Assembly (NCBI GenBank): GCA_963920765.1
Contig: OY987242.1
Coordinates: 25,878,002 to 25,942,001 of the forward strand
Length of the DNA: 64,000 bases
Direction of reading: 5' to 3'
Source: Ulota crispa
Lineage: Eukaryota > Streptophyta > Bryopsida > Orthotrichales > Orthotrichaceae
The notes below the pieces were generated by a model. The model did no database searches. It saw only the letters and a list, made by a program, of their open reading frames with translations, and was not told where the DNA came from. The translations under genes and the position numbers were made by a program. Shown in pieces: positions 47,362 through 59,141 of this stretch (position 1 is its first letter; each line of letters starts with the position of its first letter).

Positions 47362-50300
47362 GGTAGCTCATTTTTGTTGTTGTTATTTACATCTCGTTGC
47401 AAGAAAGCGACAACATGCTGTCATATTTGAGATCTCCAAGTGTATTAACATTGTGCGCTTTCTTGGTGCATAAGACATACTCTTGAATTAAATAGAGGAC
47501 AGTAGGCCTACAATGTTTGGAGGAGCAAGTTTGGCTAGTGAATATTGCAGTGGAAGCACAAGGAGTGCACTATATATGATGTTTGTGGGTAATGTGCGTT
47601 CAAGCCCCTATAAGATGGTGGCTATGTAGGTAAAAAAATTGATTTCTATAGGGCTATATTTACCTAAATTTCTAAATTTTGACAATTTCATGTACCCTAG
47701 GCTTCATTTGAATTAAGTTCTTGTGATATTTTTGTATACCCTATGTTCATTATAAATACACAATGACACAAACAAAATTACACACATGTAATCAAAGACC
47801 AAACACTTCAAAACATAAATTTTAACCAATCATATAATACCTCAAACAAGAACTTTAGAGAAAACATAAAGCATAGAAAATCATATAGTATACCTAAAAG
47901 CATATTTGTAATTTCAATATAGGATGAAGGAAAAAGTAGTGAAACCCATTCCACTTCAACCACAAAACCCTTTTAAGTTGATCACGTAGAAAAATTAGAG
48001 AAAGCATGGGAAACAAATCCGTACACAAAGATAGCGTTGCACCTGAACCCTTACAAAATCTAGAAACTGCAAGCGAACATAAGGCGTTCTTGAAGAATCT
48101 GAGATAAATTGTGCAATCAAAACCACAAAACATTCAAGCGTGCAAACAAGAGTTGCTAAAGCACAACCCAACCCTCAAACCCCACGCTAACCCTAAGCCC
48201 AAGCCACAAGCTCGTAAATGAACAACAATGAAAGCTTCATCCACGTGTCCAATCATGTATCATTACCTGTACATCATTAATTAACCCTACAACCCTAAGC
48301 TACTGGTGGATATAGCTAACATTGAATACTTTGATAAGGATCAAACATGGAATACTTTGTCATACTCAAAACATGGGATACTTCAACTAACCATTAAATA
48401 ATTAAAATACATCCAATAAAAGTGTAGATTTTATTTTTTGAATGTTGGCAAGTCTATTGTACAATTAAAAAGATTATAATTCTCATTATTATGCCATACC
48501 CTTCATTATTTATAAAGAGCCCACACCCATTTCAATGATGCTAACGTTTTATAAAGCCATGTCAAAAATTTAGGACCAAAGCAATTATTATAACCCTTCA
48601 TTTGATTGCACTGTGTACAATAAATAAAAAGGGAGTGCACTCCCCGTGAGTGGAAGTTACCTCTTACAGTTGGTAACAGCTTTATGGAAGGATTGTCCAA
48701 ACATGTATGTAGTTTTCATCTCTCACACTATCTACTGGCAAAATCTTCACCCTCTTGGTTTTTGGATTTGAAATTGTCAATGTTTGATCAATAGTAGATC
48801 TTAGAAAATAGGCATCATGCAACTACTTGTTATTGCTGGACTAGAGGTTTCTTACTTTCCTTTTACATGAGACGATGCCAAACCGTTCATTTTGTCTATG
48901 TGATAAAAGTAGGTTAGGTGGAGTTTTATAAAATAACCGTCATCACCAAATTTGATTAGTATAATAGGGAGCTAGCTCTTCCATCCATGTTAATGTGGCC
49001 TTTTGTAATAGAATCATTAAATATTGTCAATTTCAATATTGGGGCATCCATCCTATTATATTGTACGTACAATTACAAATCTACAATTGATATTGTATAC
49101 TACAAACAATGTAATATTTGTGTAAATAGGAGTTCTAATATTTAGTGGTTTGCACTTTGCAATGAAACTTAAACCTAGAAAAAGTGGTTATAATTGGAGT
49201 TTGAGTGCAGGATAGGTTGCAATAGCAATTTCTTCTACAATTCTTGATCAATTCAAAATTGAAAGCCATTGGAAGGTGAAAGGTGTTCACTTTCTTGTTT
49301 AGCTAGTATCACTTCTTCACCATCTTTGAAGCATTTATCTTTGCCATTGACTTGTCCCTCATGCAATTCTTTTGTTAAATTCTTTTACGAGACTTAAATA
49401 GCCTCACCAATTGAAGCTAATCAACACCCTCTACTTTCACTAAATCTAATGTTGGCATTGTTAGATTTGCATTTTTATTTTAGCTCTAGAAGGTGCTAGC
49501 GTGGTGACAGTTACAACCTTGTACATCTAATGATTCCATTGATTGCGGGTATTTGGAGATTTTGACATTGAAGTTTGGTTTATGAGCTAATCCATTCACT
49601 TAGCAACAATTTGCATAAATTGAAACATGTCTCAAAAACATGTGCACAACAAAGATAAGATGATTTATGGATTTGCACATTTTCTTTGCTCCAAATAACC
49701 CTAAATCCTCAAAAAAATCTCATGAACTTTTAGTGCAACCTATAATCATATCTCCTTTACTATTGGGTAGTTGCAAGGATGACCTGCCAGTTTTTTCTCA
49801 AACACCCTTAGTACTATGTAGTACTATGAAGTATTATGAGTTTTTGAAATATTTTTTTTTAAATCAAATAAAATATGGACAATTTGTAAAGCACTTAAAA
49901 TAGCATACTTGTGAAAATTTAGACTGACCTAGAAATTTTTTATTCTAAAAGTTATGCACAAAATAAAATCACCAACAAAATGCCAATTTCTTTCTTGCTT
50001 TTTAGAAAATACTAAAATAATTCAAAAAAATAAAATAAAAAATGTCCATTTGAGAACCCATTAAACACATTCACATGGTACAATTGCTTTGTTGAGGAAT
50101 TTCTTCATATTTTGCCAATGAAGGGAGATAGAATGCCCACTTTGAGACAATGTAAATGCCATGGAATTTATAATTTTGCAAAACCCTTCTATAAATGCAT
50201 GTAAGCATGCTCCATAAACAACATCCTTGATTTATAACCCTAGAAAAGCTTTTTTGGACCCAAAATAGTACTAAAAACCCCCAAAATGGCCAAGGTAGAC

Positions 50301-50763
50301 ACATATTTGGGGCTGCTTAAAAATAGCAAAATAATTTTAAAAAACACCAAAAAAACATTGAACTTCAATAACTTGCATGTTCATGTTACTCTAAAAGGAT
50401 GAGTCAACATGATTTCTTTTGTAAAAGTTACAAGCAAAAAACAAGCCGCAAAAGGTGAGGGGGACAGAATGCAATACATGTCATTCTTGCAATCACCCTA
50501 TTATGTATAGTAGAACACTACATTTTTCCCAAAATAGGCTATAATTTCATTGTTGTTGCTCGGGCAATTATTGTGCTTTGCAAAGCTCTCAAAAACTACC
50601 ATGTAAGCTTTAGATGTATTTTAGCACTAGAATACTGGACCCAATGAAGCAACACATGTTACTCAATATATTATGACTCTTAATTACAAAATTTTCAATT
50701 TAATATTGCACTTGATGTTGTACATCAACAATCATATAAAATGAGAAATGTCATGTTTAAGCC
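47362..50763. other. AT-rich spacer, no gene recognised
   Basis: Long stretch without supported frames, splice structure or repeats with clear ends. A motif GGGAGTGCACTCCCC at 48631 also occurs as GGGAGTGCACTCCCC near 46411. Weak candidates only. Confidence 0.45.
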
Positions 50764-50767
50764 TTAA

Positions 50768-51505
50768 CCCCTCAAGGCCCAAGCAGCGTTTTTGGGCTGT
50801 GTAGTGATTTTGGGCAGGCCACTACAAATGGGTTTTGATTTTTTTTTTTTAATTTTATTTTCACACATGAAGTATCCAAGGAGTAGCTTTAAGGCCCAAC
50901 AACTTTCATGACTTTGGACTACATGGCTCAAAAGTTATTGCATGATTTGTTGTTTTCTTTGCTCGTCAAGGCAGCCCGGGCAGCTCAAAAGTTTCTTTAA
51001 AAATTACATTTCAAGTTTTTTGTTTAATTTTAAATTGGTTCTTTAGATCTACATATAGGTGGGAAGTTTTGAATCATTCAATTTCCATTAATGAGATGAA
51101 AGTTATGAGAAGTTTTAGTTTGCGGGTAGGTAGACTCCACACCTACCCGCAAACTAAAACTTCTCATAACTTTCATCTCATTAATGGAAATTGAATGATT
51201 CAAAACTTCCCACCTATATGTAGATCTAAAGAACCAATTTAAAATTAAACAAAAAACTTGAAATGTAATTTTTAAAGAAACTTTTGAGCTGCCCGGGCTG
51301 CATTGACGAGCAAAGAAAACAACAAATCATGCAATAACTTTTGAGCCATGTAGTCCAAAGTCATGAAAGTTGTTGGGCCTTAAAGCTACTCCTTGGGTAC
51401 TTCATGTGTGAAAATAAAATTTTTAAAAAAAAATCAAAACCCATTTGTAGTGGCCTGCCCAAAATCACTACACAGCTAAAAAATTGCTGCTTGGGCCTTG
51501 AGGGG
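50768..51505. mobile_element. TTAA-flanked piggyBac-like hairpin element (P11)
   Basis: Starts CCCCTCAAGGCCCAAGC and ends GCTTGGGCCTTGAGGGG; TTAA at 50764-50767 and 51506-51509. The two halves (about 365 bp each) are nearly perfect inverted copies around 51130 with a short loop (AGACTCCACA). The inner part shares 'CCCGCAAACTAAAACTT' with P1, P5 and P10. Confidence 0.9.
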
Positions 51506-51623
51506 TTAAGCTCTTAACCTTAAACCTATACCAAAACTCATCAATATGCAATTTCTAATCTTTTAAAAAATACATGGGTTTTGGTCAATATTACATGTTA
51601 CTCAAGTGACACCTAAGCCTTAA

Positions 51624-52377
51624 TCCATGAATGCCCAAAAGGACCAAAAGTGTCCTTGCAAGATTTAAAAGCTTGTTTGAGGCACTGCATCTAATTTTTT
51701 GACCTTGCTATAAACTATAATTACAAAGGCATTCAAGTTGTCCATGCCAATGGACTTATGGCAAAGCAAGCCAAATGTCGTACAAGTGCCTCAAGAGATT
51801 TGATTGGGTGAAACACCATACAGGGCGTGGTGGCAAACAACATTTTACAAGTTGTAACCAATCAATAACCCATGCAAGCTTCTTTGAGTGTGTTTGTTGG
51901 TAGCAAGAAATCCATTGGCAAGGGTTCAAACAAGTTCTAAACCCTTTTTGTGGCAACCCTCATCGCTTGTGCCAATCATCATTTTCAATGCATTAGTAGT
52001 TTGAAGCCCTAAAACTTGACATAAAAAGAAGTACAACTTTCAATAATTTGCAAGTGTGCTCATTCACATTTGATCTTGCTACTCACAAAAATTGAGATGA
52101 ATCCCAAGCTTGTAGAATTTTGTAAAAATCATCAAATAACAACTACCTACCAAAAAATGAGATTTTGTTATCACATTTTGCTTGATCAAATGTTATAATC
52201 TCCCATCTCCCATGGTTGATTGTTCCCAAAATTTGGAAGCCATTTTGCAAACAGGTGTTCCACCATTTTCAATGGTCACTTTTTGTGAATCATCCAATTG
52301 GCTAAGATACAATGTATCAAAGTTGTAGGTCTCCCAAAACCCTAATTTTGGTGAAATCGGCATGGACGCTCAGGGAT
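51624..52377. mobile_element. TTAA-flanked piggyBac-like element (P12), reverse relative of P3
   Basis: TTAA at 51620-51623 and 52378-52381 with decayed ends (TCCATGAATGCCC / CGCTCAGGGA). The interior matches P3 in reverse, for example 'CACTTTTTGTGAATCATCCA'. Confidence 0.6.
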
Positions 52378-52381
52378 TAAA

Positions 52382-53396
52382 AGACCTTCATGATAAATAA
52401 CTTTCTCAAACTCAATTGCATGTGTCACATGTTTCACAAATGCACAATCCTATGTTTTTGTCTTATTCAATCACAAAAGCATTATACATGACAATGATAG
52501 GTAGACTCACCATTACCAATGCTTCAAAGTCAAATGAATTTCTCAAAACTTTATTAAACCCACATGCTTTGTCCATGTATCATATTCATCACGAAGAACT
52601 CTACAATCTACCATTCAATTCCCAAAGATAGCATGTATAGTTTTGGGCGGACAATGACGAGAGACACCATCTCATTTGTCATTGTTGATTGAGTGGTTTT
52701 CAAAAAGACATGGAATTATGTGACATCACTCAAAATACCTTTCCACCAAGTTTATTGTATACTTTATTAAAGATTTTTTATGAAAAATATCCTTGAATAT
52801 TGGGATACTTTGATCAATATCCTTGATTTTTTGGGAATTGCAAAGATATCCCTGTAGGGACTTTAGAGACAAGGACATTTACAAATATCCTCTTTGTCAC
52901 TAAACAAGTTGCTTGTGTGTGTGTGCCCATAACCAGGAAGTAACATAAGATTAATGCAATAGTAAAAGCTACCCAAGTTTTGTTATTTGTCACATATCAA
53001 GCAATGCACAATGCGTGCGTGTGCAACAAAAGTAAATTTCACACAATGATGCACACATGCCAACATTGTCTAATGATGCCAATCAAGAAAAACTTGACAA
53101 CAATATGGCTAAGGATGTGATAGTTAAAACTTGCAAGCATGACGTTTGCAACAAACCTCTTTGCAACCCCTATATTTTCAAAGATATCCCCACAACTTCC
53201 AAAATATCAAAAGTATTCATCAAGATTCTACAAAATACAAAGGTAGTTCTCAAAATTTTCCTATATTCAAAGAACAATCATGTATGAAGTCCCTCAAAAG
53301 GGGTTAATTCTTGTTCAACATAACTCAAAAATAAAGTACCACCCAAATCTAACCAATGAAACTCAAACACCACAATCTAAATGATTATAAAATAAA
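52382..53396. other. AT-rich spacer, no gene recognised
   Basis: The plus frames at 52416-52631 and 53057-53287 lack family resemblance and context. Nothing else seen. Confidence 0.45.
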
Positions 53397-53717
53397 GGGA
53401 AAATTTCATGAACACTCCTAAAATTTGCCATATGTGTATAGATACCCCTAGTTTCTCAGAAATTGCACAAATATCTTTGATCATAATTTTCAAGTGTTTG
53501 TTTTGTTATGCAGGCTACTTCCTTCATAACCAATGTTAAAGCAAGGAGTGCAATAGAATAAAAAAGAAGCAATACGTGCACAAGAGAGAAGGAAGTGACA
53601 TGCACAATATAACAAATGCCTTAAAATTATGGTCCAAAGTTATTTGTGCAATTTCTGAAAAATCAGAGGAATCTACACAAATATGGCAAACTTCAGTGAA
53701 TATTCATAAATTTTCCC
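53397..53717. mobile_element. Foldback element (family L), copy 2
   Basis: Ends GGGAAAATTTCATGAA and TTCATAAATTTTCCC. Inner pairs include 'TAGATACCCCTAGTTTCTCA' with 'TGAAAAATCAGAGGAATCTA'. Flanked by ATAAA on both sides. Confidence 0.65.
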
Positions 53718-53903
53718 ATAAACAAAAACCCAATTTTGGGCATATAAGTGACATAACCAGTGACACTCAAACATCACGACTAAATGATTAATAAATAGAA
53801 ACCCACTTTTGGGCATATAATGTACTCTGATAACAAAGAAAAGAGGATACAAAACACAATGACAACTTTCTACCTTCGAATTTCAAAAACCTCAAAATTA
53901 CCT

Positions 53904-54246
53904 TTACAGTTCGAAAAAGAGGAGAACATATCTAAGCTTAAATGCTCCGAAAGCTTGCTGGGACGGGTCTGCTTGATCCTCAGAATATGCTAGCAAATAA
54001 TCATCAAGAAGGGCGGTCAACAGCCAATAATTTACTTCATAATTTTCACCTCACTTTTCTTTAACGCCGCAGGGTTTTAGGGTTTAAGGTTAGTGTTCTC
54101 TAATGTGGATCTTATCATGTATCTTTGCCTCAAAAGATCACATCAAAACCTGCCACCACTATAAAACCCAGAACTGGGAATAAGAATTTCCACATAAAAA
54201 ACCTGCTTCACGCAACAAATTTGCACCGTAAGCCACAATCCACATC
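53904..54246 (-). pseudogene. Possible two-exon gene remnant, product unknown
   Basis: On the minus strand a 44-base exon (54246-54203) lies between TTTTTATTACAG and GTTTTTTATG. A second exon (54049-53904, stop TAA) follows a 153-base GT-AG intron. They join in phase to give a protein-like stretch (VAYGANLLREAGENYEVNYW, then LLTALLDDYLLAYSEDQADP). No further exons are evident upstream, although an open Cys-containing frame lies at 54280-54525. I do not recognise the family. It may be the 3' end of a decayed gene or a captured fragment. Confidence 0.35.
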
Positions 54247-54249
54247 CTG

Positions 54250-56002
54250 TAATAAAAATCTAAACACCAAAAGATCCATTTAAGGAGGGTTGGAGTGGGA
54301 ATGGTAGCAACTTTGGACATGTTGAATAAAACATGTCATACATATCTTACACTTCAAACCACTGCTAAACTCTTTTCTCCTCTCACTCTTGTGTCCATGT
54401 GAATGACGACACAAAAATATAGCCATTTTAACAAAATTGACAATACATCCCCTTGCACAATACAAACCTGTTGTGAAAGAAGCAATTTTAGAGCAACTAT
54501 CAACACAGTTTGAACATATAACCACTTACGCATATGGTATTTGGATTACACATTCATTTTACATATTGGAATATCTGTTCAATCATTTGCAAAAAAGGAC
54601 AGTGTCAAAATGCTCAAGAACACATAAGCCTATGTATGACATAACACTTTTTCCATGTCATACAACATAAGAAAGAGTAACTAAAATAGATCTTAGAACA
54701 TTATACTATGTCCCTTTTTAATTGTCAACATGACATCATATTTGAAAAAAAATTGTTGTCAAGAAACATAGAAATATGAACAGAGCATTGGATTTTGCCA
54801 AAGTGGAATCCTAGCTCAACCTCCAAGTTCTAATTCTAACATTGTTCAGTGTGACCTAAGGAAGGACCTTTCATGTCAGTTTCTTCTAAATTGGCAATAT
54901 TTATGTACCAAAGGTTACATCAAAATATCTTCACAAAGGTCTAAATGTAATATGTGCAAATTTGGGAAAAAAAACACAATTTTGGGACAATTGAATTCTT
55001 GTGTTTTTAAGAGATTCTTGGTGATTTATAATGAATTTTATGATGATTTCTTCAAGATAAAGAATTATCAGAAAACTCACTCTAAATCACCAAACTATTT
55101 TCACAAATGCAAAATTCAAGCCCCAAAACCTGGATTTGGGAAAGTCTTTTTCCCAAATTAACGAATGTCGTGTATCTTCTAATTCCAGTTTCAAACTGGA
55201 CCTTTTAAGTGGAGAATTCTATAGGAAATGGAAGTGAAAAAAGATGCAAAGCCATCAAATGTAAATTACTCAGTTAACTTTGGCAGGTTGAGTATTCAGC
55301 ACTGACTCAAAACAGAATGGAGGAGATATACATATATAACTAACCAAAAGACTACCTTGACACACCCTCGTTAATTTTGCATTAATTAAACAGCTAGTAC
55401 TGTTACTTTCTTTATATGCAAGGTACAAAACCTTCTAGCAAAGATTTTCAATGCATTCTCATATTTAATAATGGATATACAAGATTAAGAATCACATACC
55501 GGATGCCGGGTACAATGGGTTTGTGATATGTGCATATCACAAACTTATTGCTAAACCTTGGACCTAAATGCACCCATTGAAATTTCTACAAGTGTACCCT
55601 TACATGCATTGTTTAATCTAAATTAACAACCACGAAGTCAAAACATACTAAACCTACACTAAAATTTCAAATTTTGATTGGTACGTTGAGAGTTGAAAAG
55701 TTGAGACGTGACCATTCACATTACATCCCAATTTGAGCACCCCAATTTGCTGCATTTTGTCTACTTCACAAACACTGTTTGAAAAATTTTGGCACCAAAA
55801 GAAGTGGGACTTCACCCAAAGTTTAGGTCAACCAATTCGTGTGACCCAACTTTCAACCCAAGATCTACTCATCCCACCAATATTTTTGCACAAAACAAAT
55901 CATGACTTCCTTTAGTACTAATTTCTGTCCCCAATAAAGTTGGAGTCTTGCAATTGAAGTGGGACTTGCACAAATGGGATATAGGAAGTGATAAGCACCA
56001 CC
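54250..56002. other. Mostly unique spacer, no complete gene seen
   Basis: The minus frame at 54280-54525 contains a CKICMTC pair of cysteines but no defined zinc-finger family. Other frames (54952-55161 and similar) look random. Confidence 0.4.
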
Positions 56003-56258
56003 AATGCCATATTAAGTAAATGGGGAGAAACAAAGGTACCATTTTGTACTTCACCTCAATCCAAAATAGTCACCTCAAACCAAATTCAAAAGTATCAGAT
56101 TCAATCTTAGCCAGTAAGATTTTTTCCCTCACAAATTCCTCCTCTTAGATGAGGACACGTATACCAAAGAAAAAGCTGGAGCTCGGTTTGGGGTGATCAC
56201 CCCAAACTTTCAAAAGTCCCAAAATGACCGTTTTCACCCAAATTACATAATTAGGGGG
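56003..56258. mobile_element. Family C element, decayed
   Basis: Left AATGCCATATTAAGTAAAT. The interior ('GTATCAGATTCAATCTTAGC', 'GAGGACACGT', 'GAGCTCGGTTTGG') matches 59142-59397. It preserves the unoccupied version of the site into which P10 inserted at 40.25/41.16 kb. Confidence 0.65.
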
Positions 56259-56590
56259 TGACCTCCTAAGATATTCTTTAGCTTGAGAAAAAGACACACT
56301 ATTAAACTTCATTTCAAACTTCGGTGTCATCTTTGAGGTGTCATTACACCTCACCTTCCGATCAGATCTCGAGTACGTAAAAGGACACCAACAAAATATA
56401 TTGACATGCAATACTCACTCCACACAACAAAGATTCAAACAAGAGTTCAAGAATGCTAAACATTTTGAAAGACGAGTCGGCATTGCAAGCCCAAGAGGCT
56501 AGAGTGGCTTCTTCATCTTCACGGGTTATATCGACACTGCGTACCTGTAGCAGTCTCGGAAGTGTGTCGCCGGGTCAAAAATAAATAGCG

Positions 56591-56896
56591 CTAAGATCCG
56601 GACAAAATCGATGGCGGCTCGGTGGGAGCATGTATGCGCTGCTGCTGGTGCTCGTCGCCGTGGGGATTATAAGCGGAGAAGTTGAACACCATGGTGGCCT
56701 TGCGGCGGTTATACCGCGGCCGGGGCCGCAGAATGGACGCGATCTTGGTCATCATCTTCTTCGCCAGCACTCCCGGACTACTACCACCACCACCACGTGC
56801 GAGCTTACTACTAGTCTTGTCGTCCCTGAGTTTGTCCTCCCTGCTCTTGCTAAGCGACACCGCTAGCAGACTGTAGTCCCTCTCCCTGAACGACAT
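56591..56896 (-). CDS. Small single-exon protein, 101 codons, function unknown
   Basis: ATG at 56896, TAG at 56591-56593, in a clearly GC-richer island (56.5-57.3 kb). The predicted product begins MSFRERDYSLLAVSLSKSRE, is basic and serine-rich with a GGGG run near residue 35, and has a central KKMMTKIASIL segment followed by an arginine-rich stretch. It has no signal peptide or membrane helix. The upstream strand is CT-rich, as in plant leaders. Upstream ATGs open short frames, one of 38 codons from about 57092, which argues for leader uORFs or a later start site. No domain recognised. Moderate support from composition and length only. Confidence 0.4.
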   Translation of the reverse strand: MSFRERDYSLLAVSLSKSREDKLRDDKTSSKLARGGGGSSPGVLAKKMMTKIASILRPRPRYNRRKATMVFNFSAYNPHGDEHQQQRIHAPTEPPSILSGS

Positions 56897-56899
56897 CGC

Positions 56900-57310
56900 T
56901 CGTGTCTGTGCACGCCGACCTCCTCTCCGCTCTTCTCCTTGCACTTCAACGACGATCAAGGAGCGCTAGCTAGCTAGCTACAGTCGCACAACCATCCGTG
57001 AGCTCGCACTACATCGATCAGTGCTCGTGCTCCTTGTGAGAGAGACGACCCTAGACACAAATGCCTCCCTCCAGTTTGAGTTTGGGAGTGACATGAGCGA
57101 GAGGCAGAGCTGGCTGGTGTGGTGTGAGAGAGAGAGAGCAGGTTTGTTTGTGATGGACTGGAGTGAGAGCGTTCCAGTGTAGATGCATCGGGCGAGGTGG
57201 TCGTCGTGGAGGCGGAGGAGGGAATCTGCAAGATGCGATGCGGGGTGGCTTTTGTAAACAGGAGTGCAAGCTGTCGACGAGATCTTGGCGGGGTGAAGCA
57301 AGCCCAGGAC
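56900..57310 (-). promoter_or_regulatory. CT-rich leader/promoter of the 101-codon gene
   Basis: On the minus strand 57130-57150 is a (CT)n run, followed by unique GC-richer sequence to the ATG. A 'TAGC' quadruplet repeat lies near 56968-56983. No clear TATA box was identified. Confidence 0.35.
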
Positions 57311-57332
57311 TGTAGGAGTAGGAGGCCGCTTA

Positions 57333-57646
57333 GAGCATCTCCACCGGTTCAGACTCGCTCAAAGTTTTTCATTTGGTTTGGCAAGGCCTGAAGGTTCCCA
57401 ATCTCCACCCATGCTCTTTGAAAAGGTGACCTAACACTCCAAGACACCTTATCAATAAGCAGTTGACCACTTATTTAGGGAAGTAAAGGATAAAGTTCAC
57501 TAAAGCTAAGGTGAATAGTGCATGAATAGTGGTTTGAAGAGTGGCTTGCTAGACCCGCCAAATAAGAGAGTTTGAGCGTGGCCTGAGAGGGGCTTGGCTA
57601 CTTTTCATGCACTTTGAGCAAGCCAGAGCCACTAGAGGAGATGCTC
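57333..57646. mobile_element. Harbinger-like short element, TTA target duplication
   Basis: Ends GAGCATCTCCACCGG and GAGGAGATGCTC are inverted; TTA at 57330-57332 and 57647-57649. 314 bp, immediately upstream of the 101-codon gene region. Confidence 0.75.
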
Positions 57647-57763
57647 TTACTAGAAGAGCTCTATCTGTCATTAAGTTATTACATGGCATGAAGGAGACTT
57701 GGTGTGTTGCACTTGCATATGCATGATTGTGGGACAAGGTAATTACAATGGTAATAAAAATAA

Positions 57764-58076
57764 GGGAAAATTTCTTTGATACCCTTGAAGTTTGCAATAT
57801 TTCCACAAATACCCCTACTTTTTCAGAAATATCGCAAATACCCTCAAGCCAAAAAAATTAGACATTTGTTTTGTTGTGCATGCCACTTTCCTTCTCAATT
57901 TATGTAAACACATAACAAGAACGCAATAATATGCACACAAAGAGAGAAGGAAGTGGCATGCATAACAAAACAAACACCTAAAATTTTTAGTCCAACGGTG
58001 TTTTCTGATATTTCAGAGAAAGCAGGGGTATCTGTGAAAATACTGCAAACAACAGGGGTATCCATGAAATTTTCCC
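57764..58076. mobile_element. Foldback element (family L), copy 3
   Basis: Ends GGGAAAATTTCTTTGATACC and GGTATCCATGAAATTTTCCC; TAA at 57761-57763 and 58077-58079. Internal arms include 'AAGTGGCATGCATAACAAAA' and its partner near 57875. Confidence 0.7.
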
Positions 58077-58234
58077 TAAAAGTAATAATCTGCCTTGTGT
58101 TGGAGTTAATCAGTCCTATCCTTCTTCATAATTCTAAGGTCCCTGAATCCAAATATGAATTGCAAAGTTCCCAAATTCAGTTTTCTGGTGGTAAATATCT
58201 AAACACTTGCATGGTTCTTGCATGTGAAAAATCA

Positions 58235-58622
58235 GAGCCTTTCCACCCTGGCCCTACAATCACCGAGCTGGCACTGCAAATGGGAAGGTGACGAGGCGAG
58301 CTGATTGCCATCAACTTGAACCACCCAGAAATAACCTCTTGGTTAGCCGGAATTCAGAAGTCAACTGTGCAGTTAAATACCGGCAACAACGCCAAGGCCG
58401 GGCGCCATTCGAGAACTGGCGTTCTTCCCTGAAAATGGGCCAGAAAATCTGTGGAGAGGCCGTTTTTGCAGTTTACCGGAGGAAGTGGACGACGTCGAGG
58501 ACGAGGACAGATGATTCTCGTGTTCAGTTCACCGACGCCGGTAATTTGAATAACGGATTGGCGGGTATGGTGGGCTCAGTTTTCTGCACATACGTCGATG
58601 TGGGGCCAGGGCGGAAAAGCTC
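58235..58622. mobile_element. TIR-bounded segment with gene-like GC-rich core
   Basis: Left GAGCCTTTCCACCCTGGCCC is inverted at the right as GGGGCCAGGGCGGAAAAGCT plus C. Between them lies GC-rich sequence with a protein-like frame of about 45 codons (58381-58513, with residues FFPENGPENLWRG, then an acidic end). A related end is at about 59550. It resembles a Pack-type element carrying a captured gene piece; the source gene is not recognised. Confidence 0.4.
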
Positions 58623-58668
58623 AAATTTTTTTTCAAACGAGGGTGATAGTGTGATAATTTGCCCTTAA

Positions 58669-59139
58669 CCCGTAAAGGCTCAAGGACTGTTTTTGGTAAA
58701 ATAGTGATTTTGGGCAACTCACTACAAGTGGATGTTTCATCTTTTTTTTTTGAAAATTTCACACATGATGTATCCAAGGAGTAGTTTTCAAATCCAGCAA
58801 TTTTCATAATCTTTGACTACATGGTTTAAAAGTTATTGCATGATATGTTGTTGTTTTTTTAACTCCGGGCAGCCTGGGCAGCTCTAAAAACTTCTTTAAA
58901 AATTAATTTTAAAGAAGTTTTTTGAGTTGCCCATTCTGCCCGGAGTTCAAAAAAAACAACATATCATGCAATAACTTTTAAACCATGCAGTCAAAAGTTA
59001 TGAAAATTGTTGGACCTTGAAGCTACTCCTTGGATACATCATGTGTGAAATTTTCAAAGAAAAAAGATGAAATGTCTACTTGTAGTGAGTTGTCCAAAAT
59101 CCATTTTGTCCCCCAAAGGGACAAGTGGGCTTTTAGGGG
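58669..59139. mobile_element. TTAA-flanked piggyBac-like hairpin element (P13)
   Basis: Starts CCCGTAAAGGCTCAAGG, ends GGGCTTTTAGGGG; TTAA at 58665-58668 and 59140-59143. It is an inverted repeat centred near 58900 with arms of about 200 bp ('GCATGATATGTTGTTGTTTT' against its complement). The right TTAA overlaps the first bases of the next family C element. Confidence 0.8.
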
Positions 59140-59141
59140 TT

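Noticed and set aside
54070-54092. Telomere-like TTTAGGG motifs
   Set aside because: Only one perfect unit plus a variant; too short for an interstitial telomere.
56630-56876. Plus-strand frames opposite the 101-codon gene
   Set aside because: They are antisense shadows in a GC-rich stretch with no plus-strand promoter.
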